In this document: piece after piece, positions 19,234 through 27,659 of the stretch | How positions within the stretch are numbered: the first letter of the stretch is position 1 | Layout of the letters: the number at the start of each line of letters is the position of its first letter | From: SURF-43 sp964628985 | GTDB lineage: Bacteria > Chloroflexota > Dehalococcoidia > UBA2979 | Assembly: GCA_964628985.1 (NCBI GenBank) | Contig: CAZVNJ010000008.1 | Coordinates: 1 to 64,000, forward strand | DNA length: 64,000 bases | Direction: 5' to 3' | The notes under the pieces: generated by a model | Databases searched by the model: none | The model's input: the letters and a program-made list of their open reading frames with translations, nothing else | Told to the model about the DNA's origin: nothing | Position numbers and translations under genes: made by a program

Positions 19234-20253
19234 CTACCTCCTCGGATGGGCTTCGAAGAACGCCCAGATCGCGGCTGTCGCATCTACGGTGGTGGAGGGT
19301 GGGTCACCGATCACCGACCCGCGCTCACCTCCCGGCCACGCGTGGCCACCGTCGACGACGACCAACACCTCCACCGCGCCGGAGGCACACGCATAGACAT
19401 GCCGTTCAGCGTCTCCGATGCGCGTCGCCGTGGCGCCCGGCTGACACTTCGCGGTCTCCAGGAAAGGCGCAATGCTCTGGGCGACGCTGCGGTCTACACG
19501 GTCATGCGTGTCGAGGCGGACTGCCGGGTCGGTGCGTCCGCCTTCGAACTTCACGCTGCGGTCGGCTGTGCCGTGGACCGCCAGCACCGCCACGGGCCTG
19601 GACGGACGGCACAGGCTCAGGTTGTTGGCGCCGGCAACCGGGGCGGCCGCGGCGAAGAGGTCTGCGGCTTCACACGCCAGGCGATACGCCATCATCCCGC
19701 CATTGGACATCCCGGTGACGTACAGGCGGTGATAGTCGACTGACACGACGCCCGAGAGGTCCTGGATGAGCGCCCGCGTGAAGGCGACATCGTCTACGCC
19801 TTCCTCGAGTGCGTATCCGCAGCAGTTCCCGGAATTGAACGTGAGAAACCGGTCCTGCAATCGCCCGGAACCATCCGGGAAGACGGCGATGAAGCCATGC
19901 TCCTCCGCGGCGCGGTCGAAGCGACTCATGCGGACAGCGTTCTCGGCGTTGCCACCGCCTCCGTGGAAGACCAGCACGACCGCGTACTGATCTGCACGGC
20001 GCGAAGGGATCTGGACCAGGTAAGAGCGCGACCGTCCGGCCACGACGAGTTCCCGGCGATGCATGCCCGCCGAAAGCGGCCCGGTGCTGGCAGCCTGCGC
20101 TGCCGGGGTCGCCGGGAGGACGGCGGGCCCGCGTATCTCGTTCCGCCTCGCCCGATCTGCGACGAGCACCACGAGGATGGTCGCCGCGAGCGCGGCAATC
20201 CCCCACCAGCGGGGGGACCGGGCGACCGACTCAATCCCCCGAGGCCAGCGCAA
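19234..20253 (-). CDS. PHB-depolymerase/feruloyl-esterase-like secreted esterase (LpqC type)
   Basis: 339 residues. A basic N-terminus with one membrane anchor (WGIAALAATILVVLVAD) is followed by an alpha/beta-hydrolase domain. VLVFHGGGGNAENAV forms the oxyanion region and GMSNGGMMAYRLAC carries the nucleophile Ser. The late GGHAWPGG supplies the catalytic His. The match is to the esterase PHB depolymerase (LpqC) family, which acts outside the membrane on polyesters or feruloyl-like esters. The start is TTG at 20253, inside the end of the upstream TlpA gene (23-base overlap), with GAGGA before it, so the two are co-translated. Substrate unknown. Confidence 0.85.
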   Translation of the reverse strand: MRWPRGIESVARSPRWWGIAALAATILVVLVADRARRNEIRGPAVLPATPAAQAASTGPLSAGMHRRELVVAGRSRSYLVQIPSRRADQYAVVLVFHGGGGNAENAVRMSRFDRAAEEHGFIAVFPDGSGRLQDRFLTFNSGNCCGYALEEGVDDVAFTRALIQDLSGVVSVDYHRLYVTGMSNGGMMAYRLACEAADLFAAAAPVAGANNLSLCRPSRPVAVLAVHGTADRSVKFEGGRTDPAVRLDTHDRVDRSVAQSIAPFLETAKCQPGATATRIGDAERHVYACASGAVEVLVVVDGGHAWPGGERGSVIGDPPSTTVDATAAIWAFFEAHPRR

Positions 20254-20842
20254 GGGCGTCCTCGATCAGCATGCGTAGACGGGCCTCACTCACCGGCCCT
20301 TCGATACGTCCGACAAACGAACCGTCGGCGGCAAAGACGAGCGTCGTGGGAAGCACCGTCACCCGGTGGGCAGCCGAGAAGGTCCCATTGTCGACGGCGT
20401 GGGGGTACGACAGGCCGTGTGCCCTCGCGAACGCGCGTGCCGGACCCGGCTCGTCAAGCCGCACCACGCCAAAGAACGTCGCCTCTGAGGGCTCTTGCGC
20501 CATCCGCTGGAACACGGGCGCCTCCTCGCGGCACGGCGCGCACCAGGACGCCCACACGTTCACGACCACGACCCGCCCGGCGAAGTCCGCCTGCGTGATC
20601 CGTCCACCGTCGAGGGCCGGTAGGTCGAAGCGCCGGCCCGCCTCGCTCGTCGGGGGTGTGGTTACCGCGGTGTCCGTGGACTGGCGGAGGCCAATCGCCG
20701 CGACGACCAGGATGGGGACCAGGAGGATGAGCGTGCCGCCCAGCGCGAGCGCGAAGGACCGTCCCGCAGACTCCTCGCCGGGCCGAGTCTCTGTGTCGGC
20801 CGGGACGGCGGCCGCCTCGGCGTCAGGTGCGGATGCGTCCAC
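20231..20842 (-). CDS. TlpA-family thioredoxin-like protein
   Basis: 203 residues, GTG start with GGGAGG. A charged cytoplasmic stretch and one membrane helix (FALALGGTLILLVPILVVAAIGL, about 32-54) lead into an extracytoplasmic thioredoxin domain with the redox motif WASWCAPCREEAPVF. The cis-proline region is VLPTTLVFAADG. Such membrane-anchored thioredoxins reduce or shuffle disulfides on exported proteins or serve cytochrome c maturation. Transcription probably begins at a TACGCT hexamer (20864-20859, minus strand) 16 bases before the start. It overlaps the secreted esterase, which may be a client; that is inference. Confidence 0.9.
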   Translation of the reverse strand: MDASAPDAEAAAVPADTETRPGEESAGRSFALALGGTLILLVPILVVAAIGLRQSTDTAVTTPPTSEAGRRFDLPALDGGRITQADFAGRVVVVNVWASWCAPCREEAPVFQRMAQEPSEATFFGVVRLDEPGPARAFARAHGLSYPHAVDNGTFSAAHRVTVLPTTLVFAADGSFVGRIEGPVSEARLRMLIEDALALASGD

Positions 20843-20878
20843 AAGTGCCTCCCGCCGAAGCGTAGCGCCAGCGAGGAA

Positions 20879-21676
20879 TCACTCGTTGCCGGCAGGCCCG
20901 GGCGGAACCCCTGGAGGGAACGTGGATCCCGGCCCGCCTAAGGGCGGCGCAGGGGTCGGCGTCGGGATCGGCGTTGCTGTCCCCGGCCCAGGGGTGGGGG
21001 CCGGGACCGATCCCCCGCCGGCAGAGCAGACCAGGATGACCGGCATCTCCGGGAGCGACCCTGTGCCTACCTGCGCGTTCCATCCTTCGTTCACGAAGGA
21101 CGGGGCGCCGGCAATGTAGGCGATCAGCGCCCCATTTCGGCTGACCCAGACGGACCGCACGGCGCAACCTCGCCCGCTCGCCACACTAAGCAGCGTCTCT
21201 ATCCGTCCACCCGTCCACAGCACGAGCGAGAACCCACCCCCAATGGGGATCGAACCGTTGAGCGTGCCGCCTGTCGGCACCGGAGGTGCCGTGGGCGCGG
21301 TCGTCGGGATAGCCGTGGGCACGGGAGTGGATGGAGCGGTGCCGGGTACAAGGTAGATCCCGGCCACCCACCCAGTCTGTCCCCCTGCACTGATCCGCTC
21401 CCAGCGCAGCCCGTCTACGTCCTGGCTCTCGCCGAGCGCAAAGACTTGTGACCCATCCGGGAGGCAGGTGATCAGCGCCCCATTGAGGCCCGGCGCTGCC
21501 CGCATCCGCAGACAATCGCCGTCCGCGCGCACGATGTGCGGCCCGCTGGCACCCTCAGCGAGCCCGGGGAGCGTGATGAGCAGCACCAGCGCGAGCGCCG
21601 CCAGCGCGAGCCAGGTGCGCGCACTCCACGGACGCGCGTGCGGTTGGGCCTGCGCGTGCGCGCGTCCGTCGGTCAC
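20879..21676 (-). CDS. Secreted SH3-domain protein with Pro/Thr-rich linkers
   Basis: 265 residues from a GTG at 21676. A signal/anchor helix (WLALAALALVLLITLPGLAEGASG) is followed by an SH3_3-type domain (CLRMRAAPGLNGALITCLPDGSQVFALG to GWVAGIYLVPG). Next come a Pro/Thr tether, a compact domain of about 80 residues (LNGSIPIGGGFSLVLWTGG to VSRNGALIAYIAG) and a Pro-rich tail ending GPAGNE. Bacterial SH3 domains commonly bind cell-wall peptides. The open frame continues upstream to 22078, but that part opposes the peptidase gene and has shadow composition. No enzymatic motif is visible; probably a wall-associated binding protein. Confidence 0.82.
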   Translation of the reverse strand: MTDGRAHAQAQPHARPWSARTWLALAALALVLLITLPGLAEGASGPHIVRADGDCLRMRAAPGLNGALITCLPDGSQVFALGESQDVDGLRWERISAGGQTGWVAGIYLVPGTAPSTPVPTAIPTTAPTAPPVPTGGTLNGSIPIGGGFSLVLWTGGRIETLLSVASGRGCAVRSVWVSRNGALIAYIAGAPSFVNEGWNAQVGTGSLPEMPVILVCSAGGGSVPAPTPGPGTATPIPTPTPAPPLGGPGSTFPPGVPPGPAGNE

Positions 21677-21756
21677 GGTGTGAGGATACCCGGCACTCTC
21701 CGGCGCGACGAGCGCGCTACGCTCGGAGCAGATTTGTACGGGCAAGGGAGGACGCA

Positions 21757-23112
21757 ATGGCCGGTGGGACGCATGCTGATCTAACGGCGGCCGTGACTGC
21801 AGCGTTCCCCGCCGCCCGAGCCGCCCTCGAACGCCTCGTGCGCATCCCCTCCGTCGGCGCTGAGGGGCCCGACACACCAGCCATGCGAGAAGCCGCGGAG
21901 GCCGCCGCCGAGATGCTCCGCTCGGTCGGGTTCGACAGCGCGCGCCTCCTCGAGGTACCAGGCGTGGCGCCCGCGGTGTACGCCGAGCGTCCGGGCCCGG
22001 CCGGCGCGCCGACCGTCCTCCTCTACGCCCACTACGACGTGCAACCCGTGGGCGACCTCTCGCTGTGGACGGCGACACCGTTCGACCCGGTGGAACGAGG
22101 CGGGCGGCTCTACGGACGCGGCGCTTCCGACGACAAGGCGGGGATTGCCACCCACCTCGCGGCGCTCGCGGCGCTCCAGGCCTGCGGGCCGCTCCCGGTC
22201 GGCGTGCGTGTGTTTTTCGAGGGTGAGGAGGAACAGGGCTCCCCGCACCTCGGCGCGTTTCTTGAAGCCCACGGCCATCTCCTGGAGGCGGACGTCATCG
22301 TCGTCGCAGACTCGGAGCACTGGCGTGCTGGGGAGCCCGCACTGACCACGTCATTGCGAGGCATCGTCGACTGCGAGGTGGAGGTCAGGACGGCGCGTGC
22401 GGCGGTCCACAGCGGCCAGTTCGGGGGCGCGATCCCGGACGCGATCTCCGCGCTCGCGCGTCTGCTCTCGACGTTGCACGACGACGCCGGACGCGTCGCG
22501 ATCGCAGGTCTGGTCCGTGCGGGCACCGCACCCGTCGACGAGGACGAGGCACACCTGCGGGAGGCCGCAGGCATGTTGCCTGGCACCCAGTTCATTGGCG
22601 AGGGTCCATTGAGTGCGCGACTCTGGCTCCAGCCAGCCGTGTCCGTCCTCGCCCTGGACGCCCCACGCATCAGCGAGGCCGTGAACGCTCTAGTACCCGT
22701 CGCGCGCGCGAAAGTGAGCGTCCGGCTCGCACCCGGGCAGGACCCTGGGACGGCCATGGACGCGCTGGTCTCCCACCTGGAGTCGCACGCCCCGTGGGGC
22801 GCCCAGGTGACAGTCACGCGAGGATCCATGTCCTCCCCGTTCCGCCTGGACACCTCGAGCACCGCAGCGGAGGCGTTCCGCATCGGGCTCGCGGAGGCCT
22901 GGGGTCGGCCCCCGGTGGAGATTGGCGTGGGAGGTTCGATCCCGCTGGTAGCCGCCCTGGCAGATGCGCAACCGGACGCCGCCATCCTGCTGACCGGCGT
23001 GGGAGAGCCTCTCAGCAGGATCCACGGGCCGGACGAGAGCCAGGATCTCGAGGAGTTGCGAAGGGGCGCCCTGGCCGAAGCGATCGCGCTCCGGCTGATC
23101 GGAAGCCGCTAG
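21757..23112 (+). CDS. M20 family metallopeptidase (dipeptidase / ArgE-DapE-CPG2 group)
   Basis: 451 residues. The metal ligands are in LLYAHYDVQPVGD (His and Asp), LYGRGASDDKAG (bridging Asp) and FEGEEEQGSPHLG (the catalytic Glu pair). The lid/dimer domain follows (STLHDDAGRVAIAG...), and the C-terminal ligand His is in RIHGPDESQDLEELRRG. The length and 'VQPVGDLSLWTATPFDP' match the cytosolic dipeptidase subgroup. It would hydrolyse dipeptides or N-acyl amino acids in the cytoplasm. GGGAGG precedes the ATG, and a TACGCT -10-like hexamer is 33 bases upstream. It ends tail-to-tail with the MFS gene, overlapping by 4 bases. Confidence 0.94.
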   Translation: MAGGTHADLTAAVTAAFPAARAALERLVRIPSVGAEGPDTPAMREAAEAAAEMLRSVGFDSARLLEVPGVAPAVYAERPGPAGAPTVLLYAHYDVQPVGDLSLWTATPFDPVERGGRLYGRGASDDKAGIATHLAALAALQACGPLPVGVRVFFEGEEEQGSPHLGAFLEAHGHLLEADVIVVADSEHWRAGEPALTTSLRGIVDCEVEVRTARAAVHSGQFGGAIPDAISALARLLSTLHDDAGRVAIAGLVRAGTAPVDEDEAHLREAAGMLPGTQFIGEGPLSARLWLQPAVSVLALDAPRISEAVNALVPVARAKVSVRLAPGQDPGTAMDALVSHLESHAPWGAQVTVTRGSMSSPFRLDTSSTAAEAFRIGLAEAWGRPPVEIGVGGSIPLVAALADAQPDAAILLTGVGEPLSRIHGPDESQDLEELRRGALAEAIALRLIGSR

Positions 23113-24509
23113 CCTGCGGCCACCGCCTCGGATGGCTGTTCCACCTTCAGGTGGGGTTGCCTCGCCAGGCCCACGAGCACGACGGCGACCAGTGCTAGTC
23201 CCGCGACGATGAAGAACGCCCCGTCGTAGTTCCCCACGCGGTCGAAATAGAACGACGTGAGGAAGGGCGCACTCGCACCGATGATGAGCGCGAACGGAAG
23301 TCCCGCGCTGCGCACCGAGCCGAGGTAGCGGCGCCCGAAATAGGAGGCCCAGACCACCTCCTGCAGTGGGATGAGGCCGCCCCATCCGACGCCCAGCAGG
23401 AAGAACCCCGCCAGCACCGCGACATCCGCCTGATTGCGCACGGCGATCACGATGATGACCAGGGAAATCGCGTTCAGCGTGAACCCGATCAGCGAAAGCC
23501 GCTGCGCGCTCGCGTAGTCGATCAAGAGCCCCCAGAGAGGCTTGGTGAGCAGCGACGGCACCGAGGTGAGCAGGATCATGCCCGCCCCCACCTTGCGGCT
23601 ATATCCGGCGTCCTCCATGAACGGCACCGTCTGCACCAGCATCACGCCGATCGACAGGGCGCCCAGGCCGAAGCCGAAGACGATGAGATAGAACGACGAT
23701 GTCCGCAGCGCCTGCTGCCGGGTAAAGGACCGAGCGAAGTCCGCGGCAGCCGCCCGACCGCCTCCGGCGGCCACCTGCTCCTTCGTCTTGCCGTCCGGGT
23801 GCAGCCCGTAGTCCTCCGGCGCGCGACGCATCGCGAACGACAGCGGGAAGATCACCGCGAGGACGCCGACAGCGAGGAAATGCCACGCGGTCCGCCAGCC
23901 GACCGCATCCACCAGCGTCGCGGACAGGGGTGTGAGCGCGACACCGGCATAGGAGACACCCATCGCGGCGAATGAAGCGACACGGCCCCGCTTCTCCACG
24001 AACCATTTGGAGAGCGTCACGTTGACGACGAGGTTGCCGATCATCGCCGCGCCGGTCGTGACTGCCAGGCCGTTCAACAACCACCACTGCCACAGCTCCT
24101 GGACGTACCCGCAGAGGAACGTTGCCCCTGCCAGGACGAACGCACCCGTCCGCATCAGCCGGGCACCCCCGTGACGGTCCACGTAGCCACCGATGAAGAA
24201 GCCCGTGAACGCCATGATGAACTGACCGATGCTGCGTGCGAGCACGAACTCCGAGCGGGACCAACCCAGTTCTTCCGTCATCGGACGGGTGAACGATCCG
24301 ATCATGTAGTTCTGCGACCCGACCGAGATGAACTGCGCTGTGAACGCGACGGCCACCAGCCAGTAGCCGAAGTAGTTGTTGCGTGCCTTGCGCGACCAAC
24401 GACGCCCGTCAGAGTCGGGACGGCTGAGCCAAATCAGGCCGCCGGCTACCCCGGCGAGGGCGAAGCCGTAGACACCGACTCGATAGAGCCAATCGACGAA
24501 CTCGGTCAC
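23109..24509 (-). CDS. MFS transporter, monocarboxylate/oxalate (OxlT)-like
   Basis: 466 residues with 12 predicted membrane helices. The first helix leads from DWLYRVGVYGFALAGVAGGLIW into the conserved 'FGYWLVAVAFTAQFISVG' helix. GGYVDRHGGARLMRTGAFVLAG forms the MFS signature loop, and the sequence has the general look of the OFA/monocarboxylate branch. GTG start at 24509 with GGAGG ten bases before it. The same frame stays open to 25544, but that extension runs antisense through the ferredoxin gene and is not real. Likely imports or exchanges a carboxylate; substrate unknown. Confidence 0.88.
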   Translation of the reverse strand: MTEFVDWLYRVGVYGFALAGVAGGLIWLSRPDSDGRRWSRKARNNYFGYWLVAVAFTAQFISVGSQNYMIGSFTRPMTEELGWSRSEFVLARSIGQFIMAFTGFFIGGYVDRHGGARLMRTGAFVLAGATFLCGYVQELWQWWLLNGLAVTTGAAMIGNLVVNVTLSKWFVEKRGRVASFAAMGVSYAGVALTPLSATLVDAVGWRTAWHFLAVGVLAVIFPLSFAMRRAPEDYGLHPDGKTKEQVAAGGGRAAAADFARSFTRQQALRTSSFYLIVFGFGLGALSIGVMLVQTVPFMEDAGYSRKVGAGMILLTSVPSLLTKPLWGLLIDYASAQRLSLIGFTLNAISLVIIVIAVRNQADVAVLAGFFLLGVGWGGLIPLQEVVWASYFGRRYLGSVRSAGLPFALIIGASAPFLTSFYFDRVGNYDGAFFIVAGLALVAVVLVGLARQPHLKVEQPSEAVAAG

Positions 24510-24704
24510 GGAGGCCTCCAGCCTGTTGAGGGGTCCGCCGCACGCCCGCTGGCGGCCCCCAGGCGGGGCGAAGCATACTCCCTGCATTCCGCCCGATCTG
24601 CCCCAGGCCAGGGGCGCCTGGCTCCTCGACGGCGTCGCAGGGCGTGGATAGGATCGGGCTGACGCGCTGCCCGTGCATGAGCGGTGGCGACGGAGGAGGC
24701 GACC

Positions 24705-25265
24705 GTGGCGTTCGTGATCACCGAGACCTGCATCGGCACTCAGGACCAAGCCTGCGTCTCTGTCTGTCCCGTGGATTGCATTCACTTCGAGCCCGGCACC
24801 GACGCAATGCTCTTCATCAACCCCACAGACTGCATCGACTGTGGCGCGTGCCAGCCGGCTTGCCCGGTGAACGCGATCTTCCCCGAGGCAGATGTCCCCG
24901 CAGACCAGCGGAAGTTCATTGAGATCAACTCGTTGTGGTACGCGGATGCCCCGGCAGCCCGTTCCCGCCTCGGCAACGTTGAGATCGCCACCACCGTCGC
25001 CAAGAAGGAGCCGGCGCCCGCTCCGGCCATGGACACGTCGGCGGCTGCCCCTTCGGAGCCCGGTTACGTCCCGCCCGAGTTGCGGCCGCGGACCGACGGC
25101 TTCAAGTGGGGTGAGAACGGCGTGGAGGGCAAGTGCGCCGTCTGTGGCACCTACGTGATCAAGGGTGGGGTCAAGTTCCGGGAGAAGTCTGTCCTCTGCC
25201 CGGAGGACGCTGCTCGCCAGGCGAAGATCGCCAACCCATACGGTGTAAACGCCGGCCGCCGCTAG
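24705..25265 (+). CDS. Ferredoxin family protein with zinc-ribbon-like C-terminal extension
   Basis: 186 residues from GTG 24705, preceded by GGAGGAGG. The protein begins AFVITETCIGTQDQACVSVCP, the standard start of 7Fe/8Fe bacterial ferredoxins; a GTG seven codons upstream is less likely. The first cluster uses CIGTQDQACVSVCPVDC (a 7Fe-like spacing) and the second CIDCGACQPACP. After the usual ferredoxin end (LWYADAPAARSRLGN) there is an Ala/Pro linker and a further ~60 residues carrying GKCAVCGTYVIKGG and a later VLCPED, which looks like a small metal-binding ribbon. Electron carrier in the cytoplasm; the extra domain probably docks to a partner. Confidence 0.9.
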   Translation: MAFVITETCIGTQDQACVSVCPVDCIHFEPGTDAMLFINPTDCIDCGACQPACPVNAIFPEADVPADQRKFIEINSLWYADAPAARSRLGNVEIATTVAKKEPAPAPAMDTSAAAPSEPGYVPPELRPRTDGFKWGENGVEGKCAVCGTYVIKGGVKFREKSVLCPEDAARQAKIANPYGVNAGRR

Positions 25266-25284
25266 CCATCTCGTCGCTCCCGCA

Positions 25285-25315
25285 CAGCCCTCCCACACTC
25301 GGGAGGGCTGTTTTT
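25285..25315 (+). terminator. Rho-independent terminator
   Basis: Perfect 10-base stem CAGCCCTCCC / GGGAGGGCTG with a 6-base loop followed directly by TTTTT. This is the clearest intrinsic terminator in the window and closes the ferredoxin gene. Confidence 0.9.
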
Positions 25316-25439
25316 GGCCCCGAATCGGTCCTCTTCCTCCTGATCGGGCCCCCGCGCCGATTTCTGACGGCGAACATTGACGTGAACGGCAGAGTAAGGC
25401 AAAGTAAGCACTTCCCCCCTGGCGGAAGAGGACAGCCTT

Positions 25440-26726
25440 ATGGCGACGGATGTACGAGGCACGGATGCTCCCGTCGGTGCGCCGATCACCGACGGTGTGA
25501 AGCCGATTGCCGGCCGCTTCAACACGTTCCGATCGCTCCGGCATCGCAACTACCGCCTGCTCTGGATCGGGACGCTCTTCTCCTCCTCTGGCCAGTGGAT
25601 CCAGCAGGCGGCGCTCGGCTGGCTGACATACGACCTGACGGGATCGGCGGCTCTCCTCGGCGCCGTCAACGGTGCCAGGTCACTCCCGCTGCTGTTCCTG
25701 GGCCCCGTCGGCGGTGTGGCCGCTGACCGGTTCGACAAGAAGCGGCTGATGCTGACCACTCAGGCCTTCATGGTCGCGATCTCGGTGATCTTCGCCACGC
25801 TAATCGTCACCGGCCTCATCGAAGTGTGGCACATCTTCGTGTTCACCCTTCTGTCCGGCGTCGGCTGGGCGTTCAACATGCCAGTCAGGCAGTCCATCGT
25901 GCCAAACCTGGTGCCGCGCGAAGACATGATGAACGCGATGGCCCTGAACTCCGCGGCATTCAACGTCACGCGCATCGTGGGCCCGACGATAGCCGGCGTC
26001 ATGATCGCGAAGATCGGCCCCGGCGAGAACTTCTTCATCCAGGCCGCCATGTACCTCGGCGTCTCAGTGACGATCATGCAACTCGCCCTGCCGAAGATGC
26101 AGTCCGCCACGAACCGTTCGATGCGGGGTGGCGTGGCCGAGGGCGCCCGCTACGTCTGGCACCACCCCACCCTGCGGACGCAGATGACACTGGCGCTGGT
26201 ACCGGTGGTAATCGCGCTTCCCTACGTCTCGCTGCTACCGGTCGTTGCGCGTGACAACCTGGACAAGGGGCCGGGCGGGTTCGGGATGATGATGTCCGCA
26301 CCCGGTATCGGCGCCGTCGCGGCAACGCTCTTCCTCGCCTCGATGAGCGATGTCCGGCGAAAGGGATACCTGCTGCTGGGGGCCGTCTTCGCCTTCGGAG
26401 TGACGCTCATCGCGTTTGCGGGCTCGGTCTCCGTGTTCAAGAACTACCCACTGGCGTTGGTGCTGCTCGTCGTCGTGGGAGCGGCACAAATGGTGTTCAT
26501 GACGACAAACCAGACGGTCATGCAGCTGACGACACCGGACGAGTACAGAGGCCGGGTGATGGGCCTCTTCATGCTGAACCAGGGCCTGCTGCCCCTCGGT
26601 AGCCTCTTCGGCGGGGTGATCGCGGAGTTCACCAACGCGGAGACTGCGCTGTTTGTGATGGGCGGCTCCGTGATCATGCTCGCGGTCCTCTTCGGCCTCT
26701 TCGCGAAGTCCGTCCGCACCCTCTGA
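25440..26726 (+). CDS. MFS transporter, EntS/MFS_3-like
   Basis: 428 residues, 12 membrane helices. FRSLRHRNYRLLWIGTLFSSSGQWIQQAALGWLTYDLTGS is the canonical first helix and loop of MFS_3 exporters, and GGVAADRFDKKRL is motif A. The C-terminal half contains VMQLTTPDEYRGRVMGLFMLNQG, also diagnostic. ATG preceded by GGAAGAGG. It is flanked by terminators at 25285-25315 and 26748-26778, so it is a single-gene unit. The 124-base leader after the first terminator contains no other gene. Efflux of an unknown small molecule is likely. Confidence 0.92.
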   Translation: MATDVRGTDAPVGAPITDGVKPIAGRFNTFRSLRHRNYRLLWIGTLFSSSGQWIQQAALGWLTYDLTGSAALLGAVNGARSLPLLFLGPVGGVAADRFDKKRLMLTTQAFMVAISVIFATLIVTGLIEVWHIFVFTLLSGVGWAFNMPVRQSIVPNLVPREDMMNAMALNSAAFNVTRIVGPTIAGVMIAKIGPGENFFIQAAMYLGVSVTIMQLALPKMQSATNRSMRGGVAEGARYVWHHPTLRTQMTLALVPVVIALPYVSLLPVVARDNLDKGPGGFGMMMSAPGIGAVAATLFLASMSDVRRKGYLLLGAVFAFGVTLIAFAGSVSVFKNYPLALVLLVVVGAAQMVFMTTNQTVMQLTTPDEYRGRVMGLFMLNQGLLPLGSLFGGVIAEFTNAETALFVMGGSVIMLAVLFGLFAKSVRTL

Positions 26727-26747
26727 TCTCACCCGCTGTCCCATCCG

Positions 26748-26778
26748 ACCGCCCGCGCTCCCCTCAAGCGCGGGCGGT
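26748..26778 (+). terminator. Terminator-like hairpin
   Basis: Perfect 12-base stem ACCGCCCGCGCT / AGCGCGGGCGGT, 7-base loop, 21 bases after the MFS stop. The T-tract is weak (TTCC). Confidence 0.65.
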
Positions 26779-26836
26779 TCCGTGCGGCCACCGCCGGGCG
26801 AGGATCGGTAGGATGGCGCGACGAGAGGAGCCCTGT

Positions 26837-27646
26837 ATGGTCGGGCCGGAAGCGGAACTGAGCCGGCGCGCGCCGATTGCGTACGACCGCGACCTCTGTC
26901 CAGCGATCTTCGAGCCCTTCGCGCGGCATGTTGCCCGCCACCTGGTCTTCCCACCGGGCGTGCGAGTCCTGGAGATCGCCGCCGGCACCGGCGTCGTCAC
27001 AGAGGCCCTCCTCGCCCACCTCCCCAGCGACGGTGCGCTGACCTCGACCGACATCAACCAAGACATGATCGAGGTGGCACGGGCCCGAATCGGCATCGAC
27101 CATCGCCTGGCGTGGCAACCAGCGGATGCCCAGGCGCTCCCCTTCCACTCGCAAGCATTCGACATCGCCGTGTGCCAGTTCGGCGTGATGTTCTTTCCGG
27201 ACAAGCAACTCGCGATGGAAGAGGCGCGGCGGGTACTGCGGCCTGGTGGGACGCTCGCGCTCACGACGTGGGACAGCCAGGAACACAACCCGTTTGGACA
27301 CGTGACGAACCAGGCGCTGGCGGAACTCTTCCCAGCCGACCCTCCCCGCTTCTTCCACCAGCCCTTCTCCTACGCGGATCCCGGCGCGATGACCGCGCTG
27401 CTCACGAATGCCGGGTTCTCTCGCGTGCGCATCGACATCGTCGATGAGGTAGCGGCGTGTGAGAGCGCGAGCCGCCTCGCTGCCGGGCTCGTCCTCGGGA
27501 CCCCAATCGGCATCGAGGTTGCCACCCGCGCCTCGCTCTCGCACGAAGCGGTCATCGAGCACCTGACGGAACGGCTTGCAGAAGCAGGCGGGCGCTCGCC
27601 GCACCGAAGTCCCATGCGAGCGCTCGTGGCATACGCCGAGGTGTAG
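26837..27646 (+). CDS. Class I SAM-dependent methyltransferase
   Basis: 269 residues. Motif I is VLEIAAGTGVVTEALL, with an acidic ribose-binding residue in LTSTDINQDMIEVAR. Motif II is WQPADAQALPFHSQAFDIAVCQFGVMFF, and motif III is EEARRVLRPGGTLALTTWD. This is the Methyltransf_11 (UbiE/ubiquinone-type) class; the acceptor is unknown. I choose ATG 26837 because AGAGGAG sits six bases before it. The ATG at 26813 overlaps a TAGGAT hexamer (26809-26814) that looks like the -10 of this gene. Monocistronic, converging on the esterase lipoprotein gene. Confidence 0.9.
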   Translation: MVGPEAELSRRAPIAYDRDLCPAIFEPFARHVARHLVFPPGVRVLEIAAGTGVVTEALLAHLPSDGALTSTDINQDMIEVARARIGIDHRLAWQPADAQALPFHSQAFDIAVCQFGVMFFPDKQLAMEEARRVLRPGGTLALTTWDSQEHNPFGHVTNQALAELFPADPPRFFHQPFSYADPGAMTALLTNAGFSRVRIDIVDEVAACESASRLAAGLVLGTPIGIEVATRASLSHEAVIEHLTERLAEAGGRSPHRSPMRALVAYAEV

Positions 27647-27659
27647 GCGGCGTGTAGGG

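Noticed and set aside
21677..22078. N-terminal extension of the SH3-domain protein
   Set aside because: It opposes the M20 peptidase gene and is Arg/Pro-rich with no signal; GTG at 21676 gives a proper signal peptide.
24510..25544. N-terminal extension of the MFS gene on the minus strand
   Set aside because: It runs antisense through the ferredoxin gene and the terminator after it; a GTG with GGAGG at 24509 gives a normal MFS start.
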